Shown piece by piece: positions 23,993 through 33,140 of a DNA stretch of 64,000 nucleotides; positions within the stretch are counted from its first letter, which is position 1; each line of letters starts with the position of its first letter. Below the pieces are notes generated by a model. That model did not search any database. It saw only the letters and a program-made list of their open reading frames with translations, and had not been told where the DNA came from. The stretch is taken from assembly GCF_025154075.1 (NCBI RefSeq), contig NZ_JAOAMU010000007.1, positions 291,001-355,000 of the forward strand, in the 5' to 3' direction. The position numbers and the translations under genes were made by a program. This stretch comes from Chryseobacterium herbae. GTDB taxonomy: Bacteria > Bacteroidota > Bacteroidia > Flavobacteriales > Weeksellaceae.

Positions 23993-26578
23993 ATGCAAAA
24001 AGAAGGAGAAAGACTGATTCCTATCAACATTGTTGATGAAATGAAATCGTCTTATATCGATTATTCGATGTCGGTTATCGTTTCAAGAGCGTTGCCGGAC
24101 GTAAGAGACGGCCTTAAACCCGTTCATAGAAGAGTACTTTATGGTATGTATGGATTAGGGGTTTTTTCTAATAGAAAACATTTAAAATCTGCCAGAATTG
24201 TTGGGGATGTTTTAGGTAAATACCACCCGCATGGAGACTCGTCTGTTTACGATGCGATGGTAAGAATGGCGCAGCCTTGGAGCTTACGTTATCCACAGGT
24301 GGACGGACAGGGTAACTTCGGTTCAATGGACGGTGACCCGCCTGCAGCAATGCGTTATACAGAAGCAAGACTGAAAAAAATATCTGATGATATTCTTTCG
24401 GATTTAGATAAGGAAACCGTTGATTTTCAGAATAACTTTGATGATAGTATGACGGAACCAACCGTTATGCCTACAAAAATTCCAACGCTGTTAGTAAACG
24501 GAACATCAGGTATCGCTGTAGGTATGGCTACCAATATGGCGCCGCACAATTTATCAGAATCTGTAGATGCTATTACTGCTTATATCGATAATAAAGATAT
24601 TACGATCGATGAATTGATGCACCACATTACGGCGCCGGATTTCCCTACAGGAGGGATTATCTATGGTTACGACGGAGTGAGAGACGCTTTCCATACCGGA
24701 AGAGGAAGAGTAGTGTTGAGAGCAAAAGTGAATTTCGAGGAAATCGGAAACAGAAATGCAATTATCGTTACAGAAGTTCCTTACCAGGTAAATAAGGCGG
24801 ATATGATCGCCCGAACAGCTGAATTGGTTAAAGATGATAAAATTGTAGGAATTCATGAGATCAGAGACGAATCGGACAGAAATGGTCTGCGTGTCGTTTA
24901 TGAACTGAAAAATGATGCGATTCCTAATGTTGTCTTAAACCTGTTATATAAGTATACAGCACTTCAGACTTCTTTCAGTGTGAATAATATTGCATTGGTT
25001 AAAGGAAGACCGGAACAGCTGAATTTAAAAGATATCATCCATCACTTCGTAGAGCACAGACATGAAGTGATCGTGAGACGAACTCATTTTGAGCTTAAGA
25101 AAGCGAGAGAAAGAGCGCATATCTTAGAAGGTTTCATGAAGGTGATCGGTGCTCAGGATTCTCTGGACAGAGCTATCTCGATTATCCGTCACAGTGCTAA
25201 CCCTCAGGGTGCAAAAGAAGGTTTGATCGAAGCATTTGACCTTTCTGAAATCCAGGCTCAGGCTATTCTTGATCTGAGATTGGCACGTCTTACAGGAATG
25301 GAGCTTGATAAGATCCGTGACGAGTACGATGCAATCATGAAAGAGATCATGAACTTGGAAGACATCTTGGCGAATGAGCCGAGAAGATTTGAGATCATCA
25401 AAGAAGAGCTTGCTGAAATTAAAGAAAAATATGGTGACGAAAGAAGAACTGCTATTGACTTCTCAGGAGGTGAAATGTCTATCGAAGACATCATCCCGAA
25501 TGAAGCAGTGGTTCTTACGATTTCGCACGCAGGATATGTTAAGAGAACTTCTCTGTCTGAATACAAAATTCAGAGCAGAGGTGGGGTAGGAAACAGAGCG
25601 GCAACCACAAGGGATGAAGATTTCCTTGAGTACATCGTTTCTGCGACCAATCACCAGTATATGTTATTCTTCACAGAAAAAGGTAGATGTTATTGGCTAA
25701 GGGTATTTGAAATTCCTGAAGGATCTAAAACTTCAAAAGGAAGGGCAGTACAAAACCTTATCAATATCGAGCAGGATGACAAGATCAAGGCTTATATCAG
25801 AACCAACAACCTGAAAGACGCTGAATATGTTAACCAGATGAGCGTAGTAATGGTGACCAAGAACGGGACTATTAAGAAAACGTCTCTTGAAGCGTATTCA
25901 AGACCAAGGGTAAATGGTGTGAATGCTATTGAGATCAGAGATAATGACCAGTTATTAGGTGCATATCTTACGAATGGTACTTCTCAGATTATGATCGCTA
26001 CTAAAAACGGTAAGTGTATCCGTTTCCCTGAAGAAAAAGTAAGAGAAGTAGGTAGAGGATCTATCGGGGTTCGTGGAATCAGCATGGATGAAGATGATGA
26101 AGCAATTGGTATGATTGTTGTGAATGATGTGGACAAAGAAACGGTTCTTGTCGTATCTGAAAAAGGATATGGGAAGAGAACTGCTGTAGAAGACTACAGA
26201 ATTACCAACAGAGGAGGAAAAGGAGTTATCACCCTGAACATTACCGAAAAAACAGGAAATCTGATTGCTATTCAGAATGTGACAGACGAAGACGGATTGA
26301 TGATCATCAATAAGTCCGGTGTTGCCATCAGAATGAATATGGATGAAATGAGAGTAATGGGTAGAAATACGCAGGGAGTAAGAATGATCAACCTTAAGAA
26401 AAATGACGAAATTGCAGCGATTGCAAAAGTAGAAATGGACAAAGATGTTGAAGATGATTCTGAAGAAAATGTAGAAGGGACAGAAATTGTAGCCGATAAC
26501 CAGGAAAGCAATACAGAACCTCAGGCTGAAAAGGAAAGTCCGGCTGAGGAAAATGAGAATTCTGATTCTGAAGAATAA
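23993..26578 (+). CDS. gyrA: DNA gyrase subunit A
   Basis: The 861-residue protein starts MQKEGERLIPINIV. The start is ATG 23993, with TTG 23987 rejected. The catalytic tyrosine is Tyr122 in AMRYTE, exactly the E. coli number. The quinolone-resistance region has Ser83 and Asp87 (GDSSVYD), which are the unaltered, drug-sensitive-type residues. The C-terminal beta-pinwheel has repeats and the GyrA box-like stretch QSRGGVGNR (about 525). An acidic tail (EENVEGTEIVADN...) ends the protein. The enzyme introduces negative supercoils with GyrB. Confidence 0.96.
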   Translation: MQKEGERLIPINIVDEMKSSYIDYSMSVIVSRALPDVRDGLKPVHRRVLYGMYGLGVFSNRKHLKSARIVGDVLGKYHPHGDSSVYDAMVRMAQPWSLRYPQVDGQGNFGSMDGDPPAAMRYTEARLKKISDDILSDLDKETVDFQNNFDDSMTEPTVMPTKIPTLLVNGTSGIAVGMATNMAPHNLSESVDAITAYIDNKDITIDELMHHITAPDFPTGGIIYGYDGVRDAFHTGRGRVVLRAKVNFEEIGNRNAIIVTEVPYQVNKADMIARTAELVKDDKIVGIHEIRDESDRNGLRVVYELKNDAIPNVVLNLLYKYTALQTSFSVNNIALVKGRPEQLNLKDIIHHFVEHRHEVIVRRTHFELKKARERAHILEGFMKVIGAQDSLDRAISIIRHSANPQGAKEGLIEAFDLSEIQAQAILDLRLARLTGMELDKIRDEYDAIMKEIMNLEDILANEPRRFEIIKEELAEIKEKYGDERRTAIDFSGGEMSIEDIIPNEAVVLTISHAGYVKRTSLSEYKIQSRGGVGNRAATTRDEDFLEYIVSATNHQYMLFFTEKGRCYWLRVFEIPEGSKTSKGRAVQNLINIEQDDKIKAYIRTNNLKDAEYVNQMSVVMVTKNGTIKKTSLEAYSRPRVNGVNAIEIRDNDQLLGAYLTNGTSQIMIATKNGKCIRFPEEKVREVGRGSIGVRGISMDEDDEAIGMIVVNDVDKETVLVVSEKGYGKRTAVEDYRITNRGGKGVITLNITEKTGNLIAIQNVTDEDGLMIINKSGVAIRMNMDEMRVMGRNTQGVRMINLKKNDEIAAIAKVEMDKDVEDDSEENVEGTEIVADNQESNTEPQAEKESPAEENENSDSEE

Positions 26579-26606
26579 AAAGTACAATTAATATAATATA
26601 GTTATT

Positions 26607-27635
26607 ATGAAGAAACTCATTTTAGGTATAGCCATCGTAGCTTCTGCTTTCGTTTTCGGTCAGAAGAACGATGTAAATGCCAAGTTACAGGAAACGAATA
26701 AAGCTGCAATGGATGCATATACTGCAAAAAATTACACCGTTGCTGCACCTAAGTTTATAGAAGTGTATAACTTGCTAAAAACCAACGGACAGGATGATAA
26801 GATTTACATGTATTATGCAGGGTTGAGTTATGCGTTAGCCAATAACAATGACGAAGCCATCAAAATATACACAGAGCTTATCAATTCCGGTTTTACAGGT
26901 ATTCAGACCACGTATACTGCAAAAGAGAAAAAATCCGGTCAGGTAGTTCCCTTAGATAAAACAACCTGGGATCTTATGAAGAATAAGAACAATGACTATT
27001 CAGATTTCAAAACTGAACAGACACCAAGTGTTGAGCCGGATCTGTATGAAACATTAACGACATTACTTCTTAATGCAAAGAAACCTAATGAGGCATTAGT
27101 AATCATTGAAAAAGGATTGGCTAAATATCCGAATAATGTTAAACTTAAAGACGCTCAGGGTACTGCGTACTACGAGTCAGGAAATACAGAGAAGTTTATC
27201 GGAGCTCTTAAAGAGCAGTTAGCTAAAAATCCTAATGATGCGACCAACTGGTACAATCTTGGGGTAATGCAGTCTAAAAATCCTGCTTCTTTAGAAGATG
27301 CCATCACATCATTCAAAAAAGCAATCGAGATCAAACCTGACTTCGATAACGCTTACCAGAATCTTGTGTATACAGTGATCGGGGAAGATTCTAAAATCGT
27401 AGACCAGATCAATGCGACAAGAAAAGATAAGCCGGATGAAGCGACCAAGCTGATTGATGCAAGAAGAGAGCGATTTGCGAAAGCACTTCCGTATGCTGAA
27501 GGATGGTACAAAGCTGCACCTAAGAACATCGATGCTGTTACTGCCTTGAAAGAGATTTATGTAGTGACTAAAAACATGGATAAAGTTAAAGAAATGAAAG
27601 CTAAAGAAACTGAGCTTAAAGCACAGGGGAAATAG
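26607..27635 (+). CDS. Tetratricopeptide-repeat periplasmic protein
   Basis: The 342-residue protein has a signal peptide (ILGIAIVASAFVFGQ). TPR-like helix pairs follow, such as YAGLSYALANNNDEAIKIYTEL and WYNLGVMQSKNPASLEDAIT, and the C-terminal KALPYAEGWYKAAPKN. It probably acts as a protein-protein scaffold in the periplasm. It follows gyrA by 28 bases and may be partly cotranscribed. A strong terminator follows. Confidence 0.8.
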   Translation: MKKLILGIAIVASAFVFGQKNDVNAKLQETNKAAMDAYTAKNYTVAAPKFIEVYNLLKTNGQDDKIYMYYAGLSYALANNNDEAIKIYTELINSGFTGIQTTYTAKEKKSGQVVPLDKTTWDLMKNKNNDYSDFKTEQTPSVEPDLYETLTTLLLNAKKPNEALVIIEKGLAKYPNNVKLKDAQGTAYYESGNTEKFIGALKEQLAKNPNDATNWYNLGVMQSKNPASLEDAITSFKKAIEIKPDFDNAYQNLVYTVIGEDSKIVDQINATRKDKPDEATKLIDARRERFAKALPYAEGWYKAAPKNIDAVTALKEIYVVTKNMDKVKEMKAKETELKAQGK

Positions 27636-27660
27636 TTATTCTTTAATTGAATAATAAATG

Positions 27661-27689
27661 AAAGCCGGAACAGAAATGTTCCGGCTTTT
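27661..27689 (+). terminator. Rho-independent terminator after the TPR gene
   Basis: AAAGCCGGAACA and TGTTCCGGCTTT form a 12-bp stem on a GAAA loop with a T tail. Confidence 0.88.
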
Positions 27690-27770
27690 GTTTTTAATGT
27701 CCTGAAAAACATATCTGTTTTTTACTGGTATTATCGTTAAATTTCACCTTAAAAATTCTCTGCAATTCCG

Positions 27771-27778
27771 TATCTTTG
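27771..27778 (+). promoter_or_regulatory. -7 promoter box of menB
   Basis: TATCTTTG matches TAnnTTTG. Its TTG (27776-27778) is the false start of the longest frame. The true ATG follows at 27797. Confidence 0.7.
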
Positions 27779-27796
27779 AGAAAAATTTTTTACAAG

Positions 27797-28633
27797 ATGA
27801 TAGAGTGGAAAACCGTCAAAGAATACGAAGATATTACCTATAAAAAATGTAATGGTGTAGCAAGAATTGCTTTCAACAGACCAGAACTTCGAAATGCTTT
27901 TCGTCCAAAAACGACTTCCGAACTGTATGATGCTTTTTATGACGCCTCTGAGGATTCCTCAATAGGTGTTGTTTTGCTTACCGGAGAAGGACCAAGTCCT
28001 AAAGACGGAGGTTGGGCTTTTTGTAGCGGAGGAGATCAGAAAGCGAGAGGACATCAGGGATACGTAGGAGAAGATGGAAGACATCGTTTGAATATTCTTG
28101 AAGTTCAGCGTCTGATCCGTTTCATGCCAAAAGTGGTAATCGCGGTGGTTCCGGGATGGGCTGTGGGCGGCGGACATTCACTTCATGTGGTGTGCGATCT
28201 TACTTTAGCGAGTAAAGAACACGCTATTTTCAAGCAGACTGACGCGGATGTGACAAGTTTTGACGGAGGATACGGATCTGCTTACCTGGCCAAAATGGTA
28301 GGACAGAAAAAAGCCAGGGAAATATTCTTTTTAGGAAGAAATTATTCTGCTCAGGAAGCGATGGACATGGGAATGGTGAATGCAGTGATTCCACACGCAG
28401 AATTAGAAGATACAGCGTACGAATGGGCGCAGGAAATTTTAGCTAAATCTCCATTGTCTATCAGAATGCTGAAATTCGCTATGAACCTTACAGACGACGG
28501 AATGGTTGGCCAGCAGGTATTTGCCGGTGAAGCAACCCGTTTAGCGTACATGACGGAAGAAGCGCAGGAAGGAAGAAATGCATTCCTTGAAAAAAGAAAA
28601 CCGGACTTCGGAGAAAATCAATGGATCTCTTAA
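27797..28633 (+). CDS. menB: 1,4-dihydroxy-2-naphthoyl-CoA synthase
   Basis: The 278-residue crotonase-family enzyme has the MenB-specific middle (FCSGGDQKARGHQGYVGEDG) and GWAVGGGHSLHVVCDLTLAS, plus TDADVTSFDGGYG near residue 150. It closes the second ring of menaquinone from succinylbenzoyl-CoA. The start is ATG 27797, fixed by the -7 box. A TTAGA-type repeat separates it from menA by about 90 bases, so the two may still be linked in expression. Menaquinone is the main quinone of Flavobacteriia. Confidence 0.93.
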   Translation: MIEWKTVKEYEDITYKKCNGVARIAFNRPELRNAFRPKTTSELYDAFYDASEDSSIGVVLLTGEGPSPKDGGWAFCSGGDQKARGHQGYVGEDGRHRLNILEVQRLIRFMPKVVIAVVPGWAVGGGHSLHVVCDLTLASKEHAIFKQTDADVTSFDGGYGSAYLAKMVGQKKAREIFFLGRNYSAQEAMDMGMVNAVIPHAELEDTAYEWAQEILAKSPLSIRMLKFAMNLTDDGMVGQQVFAGEATRLAYMTEEAQEGRNAFLEKRKPDFGENQWIS

Positions 28634-28636
28634 AAT

Positions 28637-28720
28637 AAGAAGTTAGAGGTTAGAAATTAGATACTAGACCTATGCGTTTTTTAAATCTAATTTCTAGCTT
28701 CTAATATCTAACATCTAAAT
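28637..28720. repeat. TTAGA-type inverted repeat between menB and menA
   Basis: GAAGTTAGAGGTTAGAAATT (about 28639-28658) faces TCTAATTTCTAGCTTCTAAT (about 28686-28705). The arms are imperfect. The family is also seen at 23.1 and 63.06 kb. Confidence 0.6.
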
Positions 28721-28724
28721 ATTT

Positions 28725-29654
28725 ATGTCGGATTGGATAAAAGCCGCAAGGCTAAGAACTTTGCCGCTATCATTAAGCGGAATTATTATGGGGGCTTTCA
28801 TTGCAAAATGGAGGCTTTACCGTGAAGGCGGAACGTGGGACTGGAGAATTTTTGCTCTGGCTCTTTTAGTAACGCTGTTGTACCAAATTTTATCAAACTA
28901 TGCCAATGACTACGGTGACGGCGTAAAAGGAACTGATGCCAAAAGAATCAATGAAGCGGAAGCGAGAGCGGTAGCCTCAGGAAGGATTACGGCCAAGCAG
29001 ATGAAAAATGCAGTCATTCTTTTTTCTGTCCTGTCATTTGTAGCCACAATTGGGCTTTTATATGTAGCATTTTTCCCTGATTTTATGAAAGAGTTTTATA
29101 CTTTCATCGGATTGGGTGTTGCTTGTATTTTAGCAGCTATTGGTTATACAGTAGGAAAGAAACCTTATGGATACATGGGATTGGGAGATCTTTTTGTATT
29201 TGTATTTTTCGGATTGGTTTCGGTATGCGGAAGTTATTTTCTGTTTACGAAAACCTTCAGCTGGGATATGCTGTTGCCGGGAACAGCCATCGGAATGATG
29301 AGTATGGCGGTTTTAAACCTGAATAACATGAGAGATATTGAAAGCGACAGACTTTCCGGGAAAAACAGTTTAGCCTTAAGAATAGGCTTTAAAAATGCAA
29401 TGATCTATGAAATGGTGTTGTTACAGCTCCCGTTAATCTTAATTCTTGTCTTTTTAGGGGTAAATGGTTTTATCCAGGCGCAGAACTATTACGTTTTTAT
29501 CGTCATGATCCTTCTGTTGCCATTGATGAAGCTGAGAAGAAATATCATGACTGTAAAGGAGCCAAAAGAACTGGACCAATATCTGAAGCAGGTGGGGATC
29601 ATGACTTTTATGATGGCCGTTCTTACAGCATTTGGACTTAATTTTTTTAACTAA
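28725..29654 (+). CDS. menA: 1,4-dihydroxy-2-naphthoate polyprenyltransferase
   Basis: The 309-residue UbiA-family membrane protein starts SDWIKAARLRTLPLSLSG, the typical MenA N-terminus. The first motif is NDYGDGVKGTD and the second is NNMRDIESDRLSGKNSLA, where the Asp residues bind Mg-prenyl diphosphate. It attaches the polyprenyl chain to dihydroxynaphthoate in menaquinone synthesis. It follows menB in the same direction and precedes a SRPBCC gene by 12 bases. Confidence 0.92.
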   Translation: MSDWIKAARLRTLPLSLSGIIMGAFIAKWRLYREGGTWDWRIFALALLVTLLYQILSNYANDYGDGVKGTDAKRINEAEARAVASGRITAKQMKNAVILFSVLSFVATIGLLYVAFFPDFMKEFYTFIGLGVACILAAIGYTVGKKPYGYMGLGDLFVFVFFGLVSVCGSYFLFTKTFSWDMLLPGTAIGMMSMAVLNLNNMRDIESDRLSGKNSLALRIGFKNAMIYEMVLLQLPLILILVFLGVNGFIQAQNYYVFIVMILLLPLMKLRRNIMTVKEPKELDQYLKQVGIMTFMMAVLTAFGLNFFN

Positions 29655-29666
29655 AATAATACCACT

Positions 29667-30113
29667 ATGAGTACTGATGTTTTTGTTGAAGCTCAGATGT
29701 TGATCAGAAAGCCGGTTGCGGACGTTTTTGAAGCATTTATCAATCCTGAGAAGACCACACAGTTCTGGTTTACAAAATCTACCGGGAAACTGGAAGAAGG
29801 GAAATCTGTAACGTGGGAATGGGAAATGTATGACATGAAATCCAATGTGAAAGTTCACAATATCATTCCTAATCAACTGATCAAAACAGAGTGGGGCGAT
29901 CCGGCAGTACAGGTGGATTATGAATTTAAAGAAATGGAGAAAGGAACGCTTGTGATCATTAAAAGCTATGGCTATGCCCAGTCAGGTGAAGACCTGCTGA
30001 GAACGGTTAATGATAATGCAGGCGGTTTTACGACAGTTTTAGATGGTTGTAAAGCCTATCTTGAACATGGAATTAAATTAAACCTGATTGAAGATAAATT
30101 TCCCCAGAAATAA
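29667..30113 (+). CDS. SRPBCC/AHSA1-like protein
   Basis: The 148-residue protein follows the START/SRPBCC pattern, with VFEAFINPEKTTQFWFTKSTG in the N-terminal helix-strand, VTWEWEMYD, and a C-terminal helix with TTVLDGCKAYLEHG. AHSA1-like proteins bind hydrophobic ligands or act with chaperones. No catalytic residue is evident. It is 12 bases downstream of menA and likely cotranscribed. Confidence 0.8.
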   Translation: MSTDVFVEAQMLIRKPVADVFEAFINPEKTTQFWFTKSTGKLEEGKSVTWEWEMYDMKSNVKVHNIIPNQLIKTEWGDPAVQVDYEFKEMEKGTLVIIKSYGYAQSGEDLLRTVNDNAGGFTTVLDGCKAYLEHGIKLNLIEDKFPQK

Positions 30114-30116
30114 AGA

Positions 30117-30392
30117 ATGAAAAATACTTTCACCTACAAAATAACTTCTTCTGTATCACTTTTGTTGGCGATCATATATTTGTATGAATTGATGAGTTAT
30201 TTTGGAGGGGTTAAAAAATTATTTCGGGAAATTAATTTAACGGCCTTAATTTTTACCATTTTCGTCATCTTTAATTTTTTACTTTCCATCTTACTCTTGA
30301 CGAAAAAGATAAAATCAAAAGTACTTCTTATCATTTTCCAAATTTTGATAATCATAGTAACATCTTGGGTGTTATTTGAAATTTATTCTTGA
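30117..30392 (+). CDS. Small membrane protein, unknown
   Basis: The 91-residue product has three hydrophobic stretches (SVSLLLAIIYLYELMSYF, NLTALIFTIFVIFNFLLSILL, VLLIIFQILIIIVTSWVL) and few charged residues. It starts 3 bases after the preceding stop, so it is translationally close to the SRPBCC gene. No family is recognised. Confidence 0.6.
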   Translation: MKNTFTYKITSSVSLLLAIIYLYELMSYFGGVKKLFREINLTALIFTIFVIFNFLLSILLLTKKIKSKVLLIIFQILIIIVTSWVLFEIYS

Positions 30393-30448
30393 AAAATAAG
30401 TAATCATCAATTCGAAAATGATCTCTTAATTAATAAAATCAATTAAAA

Positions 30449-31135
30449 ATGAAAATACAATTTTTAGGACAAAACTGTTTTTTGTTTACGTACAAAGACA
30501 AAACAATTTTAAGTGATCCTTTTTACAATTACAAAAAAGCGGAATCAGGATTTGATATATCGGCACAGAAGATCGATTATATCCTACTGACTCATGCTCA
30601 CGGTGATCATATTGCTGATGTTGCAGAAGTACTGCAGCACCATCCGGATGCTACTGTAATTGGGGTACCTGAAGTATGTGCCTATTTTAAAACAGCGAAA
30701 AATAAAGATGATGTGAACTTAGGAGGATCGGCAAAAATCGACGATCTTAAAATTTCTATGGTACCGGCTCATCATACGAGTTCGTTCCCGGATGGGAGCT
30801 ACGGAGGTGTTCCTGTAGGCTATATTTTCAGACTTCCTGAAGGAAAGAACATCTATTTGGCCGGAGATACAGGTGTAATGGCTGATATGGAGCTGTTCCC
30901 AAGACTTTACGGGAATATTGACCTGTCTATCCTGCCTATCGGAAGCCACTACACGATGTGCCCTAGAAAAGCTTCTTTTGCAGCAGCGGAATTATTGAAA
31001 ACTCCAAAAGTAATCGGTTGTCACTTTGATACTTTTCCTGCCATTGAGATCAATCACGAAAGTGCACTGAAGCATTTTGCAGATAAAAATGTAGAGCTGG
31101 TGCTTCCTAAATTAGGAGAGGAGTTTGAATTTTAA
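30449..31135 (+). CDS. Metal-dependent hydrolase of the UPF0173/YtkL type
   Basis: The 228-residue metallo-beta-lactamase-fold protein has the HxHxDH motif in LTHAHGDHIAD (about residues 48-58), a further His pair VPAHHTS, LAGDTG, and a C-terminal GCHFDTFP. This is the pattern of the UPF0173 group. Two metal ions are expected in the active site. The substrate is unknown. It ends just before the SRP RNA locus, which lies on the opposite strand. Confidence 0.85.
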   Translation: MKIQFLGQNCFLFTYKDKTILSDPFYNYKKAESGFDISAQKIDYILLTHAHGDHIADVAEVLQHHPDATVIGVPEVCAYFKTAKNKDDVNLGGSAKIDDLKISMVPAHHTSSFPDGSYGGVPVGYIFRLPEGKNIYLAGDTGVMADMELFPRLYGNIDLSILPIGSHYTMCPRKASFAAAELLKTPKVIGCHFDTFPAIEINHESALKHFADKNVELVLPKLGEEFEF

Positions 31136-31237
31136 ATAAAAAATGAAAGGTAATCCGGAAATTAGAATGGAAATGTTGAAAAGTATAGAAACAAAAAAAG
31201 ATAATCTTCCAATTACCTTACTTCAACTTAAATTAAA

Positions 31238-31338
31238 AAAAAATGGCAAGCTACCTAAATCACACCGCTACGACCAATTACCTTTGCTGTGTTCCCACCC
31301 TGGAGGGTTCTCAGGAGCTGGTTGTTTAGGACTTGCCG
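31238..31338 (-). ncRNA. ffs: Signal recognition particle RNA, small bacterial (4.5S) type
   Basis: On the minus strand the roughly 100-nt RNA starts near 31338 with GGCAAG (31337-31332), which pairs perfectly with CTTGCC (31250-31245). CCTAAA (31330-31325) pairs with TTTAGG (31259-31254). The apical domain is GTG-GGAA-CAC (31298-31289) followed by AGCA, the SRP54-binding GGAA tetraloop and asymmetric loop typical of 4.5S RNA. A -7 box lies just upstream and a nine-base T run (31243-31235 on the minus strand) ends it. The core stem, the tetraloop and the promoter agree, so the call is strong even without a covariance search. Confidence 0.9.
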
Positions 31339-31341
31339 TTG

Positions 31342-31349
31342 CAAAGGTA
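31342..31349 (-). promoter_or_regulatory. -7 promoter box of the SRP RNA gene
   Basis: On the minus strand TACCTTTG matches TAnnTTTG and ends four to five bases before the predicted RNA 5' end, as expected for a -7 box. Confidence 0.75.
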
Positions 31350-31468
31350 GGAATAATTTATAAACTTCAAAATATTATTAAAGAAAATTAGTGGAAAAAA
31401 TGCAGTATTAAAGCTAAACAGCTGGAATTTAGTGCAATAATTTTTCAACTTTTTTTAAAAAATCTAAC

Positions 31469-32068
31469 ATGACGAAAAGTCCATCAACATTAGGAATTAT
31501 ACTTTTTATCGCTACAATGATCATCTTTTTTGTAGCATATTTCTTTTTCTCAGGAATCAATTATTTTGAAACCTCATTGAAAATCAACGCGTTCGTGCTG
31601 CCGATCATTTATGCGGGAGCCGCGTTCTGGTCCGTAAAGTCGTTCTGGAACAAAAATAGAGTGGTAAGTTTTAAAGATGCGTTCTCAAGAGCGTTTGTTC
31701 CGATGTTCATCGGGGGAATTCTTTCCATCTTCAGTATGTATGCTTTCCTGAATTTCGTAGATACGGATGCGAAAAAGCTTCTTAACTACCAATATGTACA
31801 GAGACAGAAAAATGAATTGGATACTGAGTATCAGTCTGCAAGGAAAATTATGAAGCATCAGAAAGATATTGATGAATTAGACAAAAAGTACAAAGAAAGG
31901 CTTCCAAGCTTCTCTCCCAAGGCCGTTAAAGGAAAAGATATGCTTACGGCAAGTCATTTTTCAGGATATTTTGCGGCAATTCTTATATTTTACGTAGTTT
32001 TGTCAGTGTTTTTTGGAGCGTTTTTCAGAACGAGATCCGTTTACCAGGAAACAGAAAATCAAGAATAA
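31469..32068 (+). CDS. DUF4199-type membrane protein
   Basis: The 199-residue protein has four hydrophobic segments (LGIILFIATMIIFFVAYF, INAFVLPIIYAGAAFW, FVPMFIGGILSIFSMYAF, GYFAAILIFYVVLSVFFGAFF) with a charged helical loop between the third and fourth. This is the arrangement of the DUF4199 family. It is 16 bases before a glycosyltransferase gene and likely in one operon with it; that pairing is common in Bacteroidetes. Function is unknown. Confidence 0.75.
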   Translation: MTKSPSTLGIILFIATMIIFFVAYFFFSGINYFETSLKINAFVLPIIYAGAAFWSVKSFWNKNRVVSFKDAFSRAFVPMFIGGILSIFSMYAFLNFVDTDAKKLLNYQYVQRQKNELDTEYQSARKIMKHQKDIDELDKKYKERLPSFSPKAVKGKDMLTASHFSGYFAAILIFYVVLSVFFGAFFRTRSVYQETENQE

Positions 32069-32084
32069 TTTTTATTAGAATTAA

Positions 32085-33035
32085 ATGAATTTATCTATAG
32101 TTATTCCGTTATTAAACGAAGAAGACTCTCTGGAAGAACTTTTTTCAAGGATTGATAATGTATGTTATACCAACAGCTTATCATATGAAATCTGGTTTGT
32201 AGATGACGGAAGTACAGATCTATCATGGAGTATTATCGAAAATATGAAGGTTCAGCACCCTCAGATCCACGCTATAAAATTTTCCAGAAATTACGGTAAA
32301 TCACAGGCCCTTCATGCCGCTTTTGAAAGATCAAACGGAGATGTGGTGATCACAATGGATGCTGATTTACAGGATTTTCCTGAAGAAATTCCGGAACTTT
32401 ATAAAATGGTTATTGAAGACAACTACGACATCGTTTCAGGTTGGAAAAAGAAACGTTTTGACAATGTAATGACGAAAAATGTTCCGTCAAAATTGTTCAA
32501 TGCGGCAGCCAGAAAAGTTTCAGGCGTTTATCTTCACGACTTCAACTGTGGTTTGAAAGCATACAAAAAACAGGTGGTGAAATCAATTGATGTGTACGGA
32601 GATATGCACCGTTATATTCCAGTATTGGCTGCCAATGCAGGTTTCAGAAGAATTACGGAAAAAGAAGTACAGCACCAGGCAAGACCTTACGGAACTTCAA
32701 AATTCGGAACCGAAAGATTTATCAGAGGATTCCTGGATCTTGTAACACTTTGGTTTGTAAGTCGTTTCGGAGGAAGGCCCATGCATTTCTTTGGTGCGGT
32801 GGGAACTGTAATGTTCATCGTAGGTTTCCTATCTGCACTATGGTTAGGTGTTTCAAAACTGATTGATGTAGCGAGAGGAATTTATGGTCATTTGATCACC
32901 AACAACCCTTGGTTTTTTATTGCTCTAACGATGATGATGATGGGAACATTGCTTTTCATTGCCGGATTCTTAGGTGAAATGATCATCAGAACGAACAGAG
33001 AACATAAGAATTATAATATTGATGAAGTAATTTAA
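32085..33035 (+). CDS. GT2-family glycosyltransferase, dolichol-phosphate-mannose-synthase-like
   Basis: The 316-residue protein has the GT2 N-terminal fold: VIPLLNEEDSLEEL, FVDDGSTDLSW and the DxD motif in MDADLQDFP. Two C-terminal hydrophobic hairpins (about 230-310) anchor it in the inner membrane. It would transfer a sugar from a nucleotide sugar to a lipid carrier phosphate. The pattern is close to DPM1/GtrB-type transferases. It follows the DUF4199 gene by 16 bases. A terminator follows. Confidence 0.85.
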   Translation: MNLSIVIPLLNEEDSLEELFSRIDNVCYTNSLSYEIWFVDDGSTDLSWSIIENMKVQHPQIHAIKFSRNYGKSQALHAAFERSNGDVVITMDADLQDFPEEIPELYKMVIEDNYDIVSGWKKKRFDNVMTKNVPSKLFNAAARKVSGVYLHDFNCGLKAYKKQVVKSIDVYGDMHRYIPVLAANAGFRRITEKEVQHQARPYGTSKFGTERFIRGFLDLVTLWFVSRFGGRPMHFFGAVGTVMFIVGFLSALWLGVSKLIDVARGIYGHLITNNPWFFIALTMMMMGTLLFIAGFLGEMIIRTNREHKNYNIDEVI

Positions 33036-33063
33036 TACATTAAATACATCATTAAAAACTCAT

Positions 33064-33113
33064 AAAATCCCCAGGAAGGTCTAGAGCTTTTTGGGGATTT
33101 TTTTTTGCAATTT
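33064..33113 (+). terminator. Rho-independent terminator after the GT2 gene
   Basis: AAATCCCCA and TGGGGATTT pair around an approximately 18-base loop and lead into a run of Ts. Confidence 0.75.
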
Positions 33114-33140
33114 TCTTTATTGGAATAGCATTTAAATATT

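Noticed and set aside
25955..26587. A 210-codon frame antisense to gyrA
   Set aside because: It is the composition shadow of the conserved gyrA coding strand, with repetitive Phe/Ser/His-rich residues and no own promoter.
31143..31391. An 82-codon plus-strand reading frame after the UPF0173-type hydrolase gene
   Set aside because: Most of it lies across the minus-strand SRP RNA, has no family match and no start-site support, so it is not a real gene.
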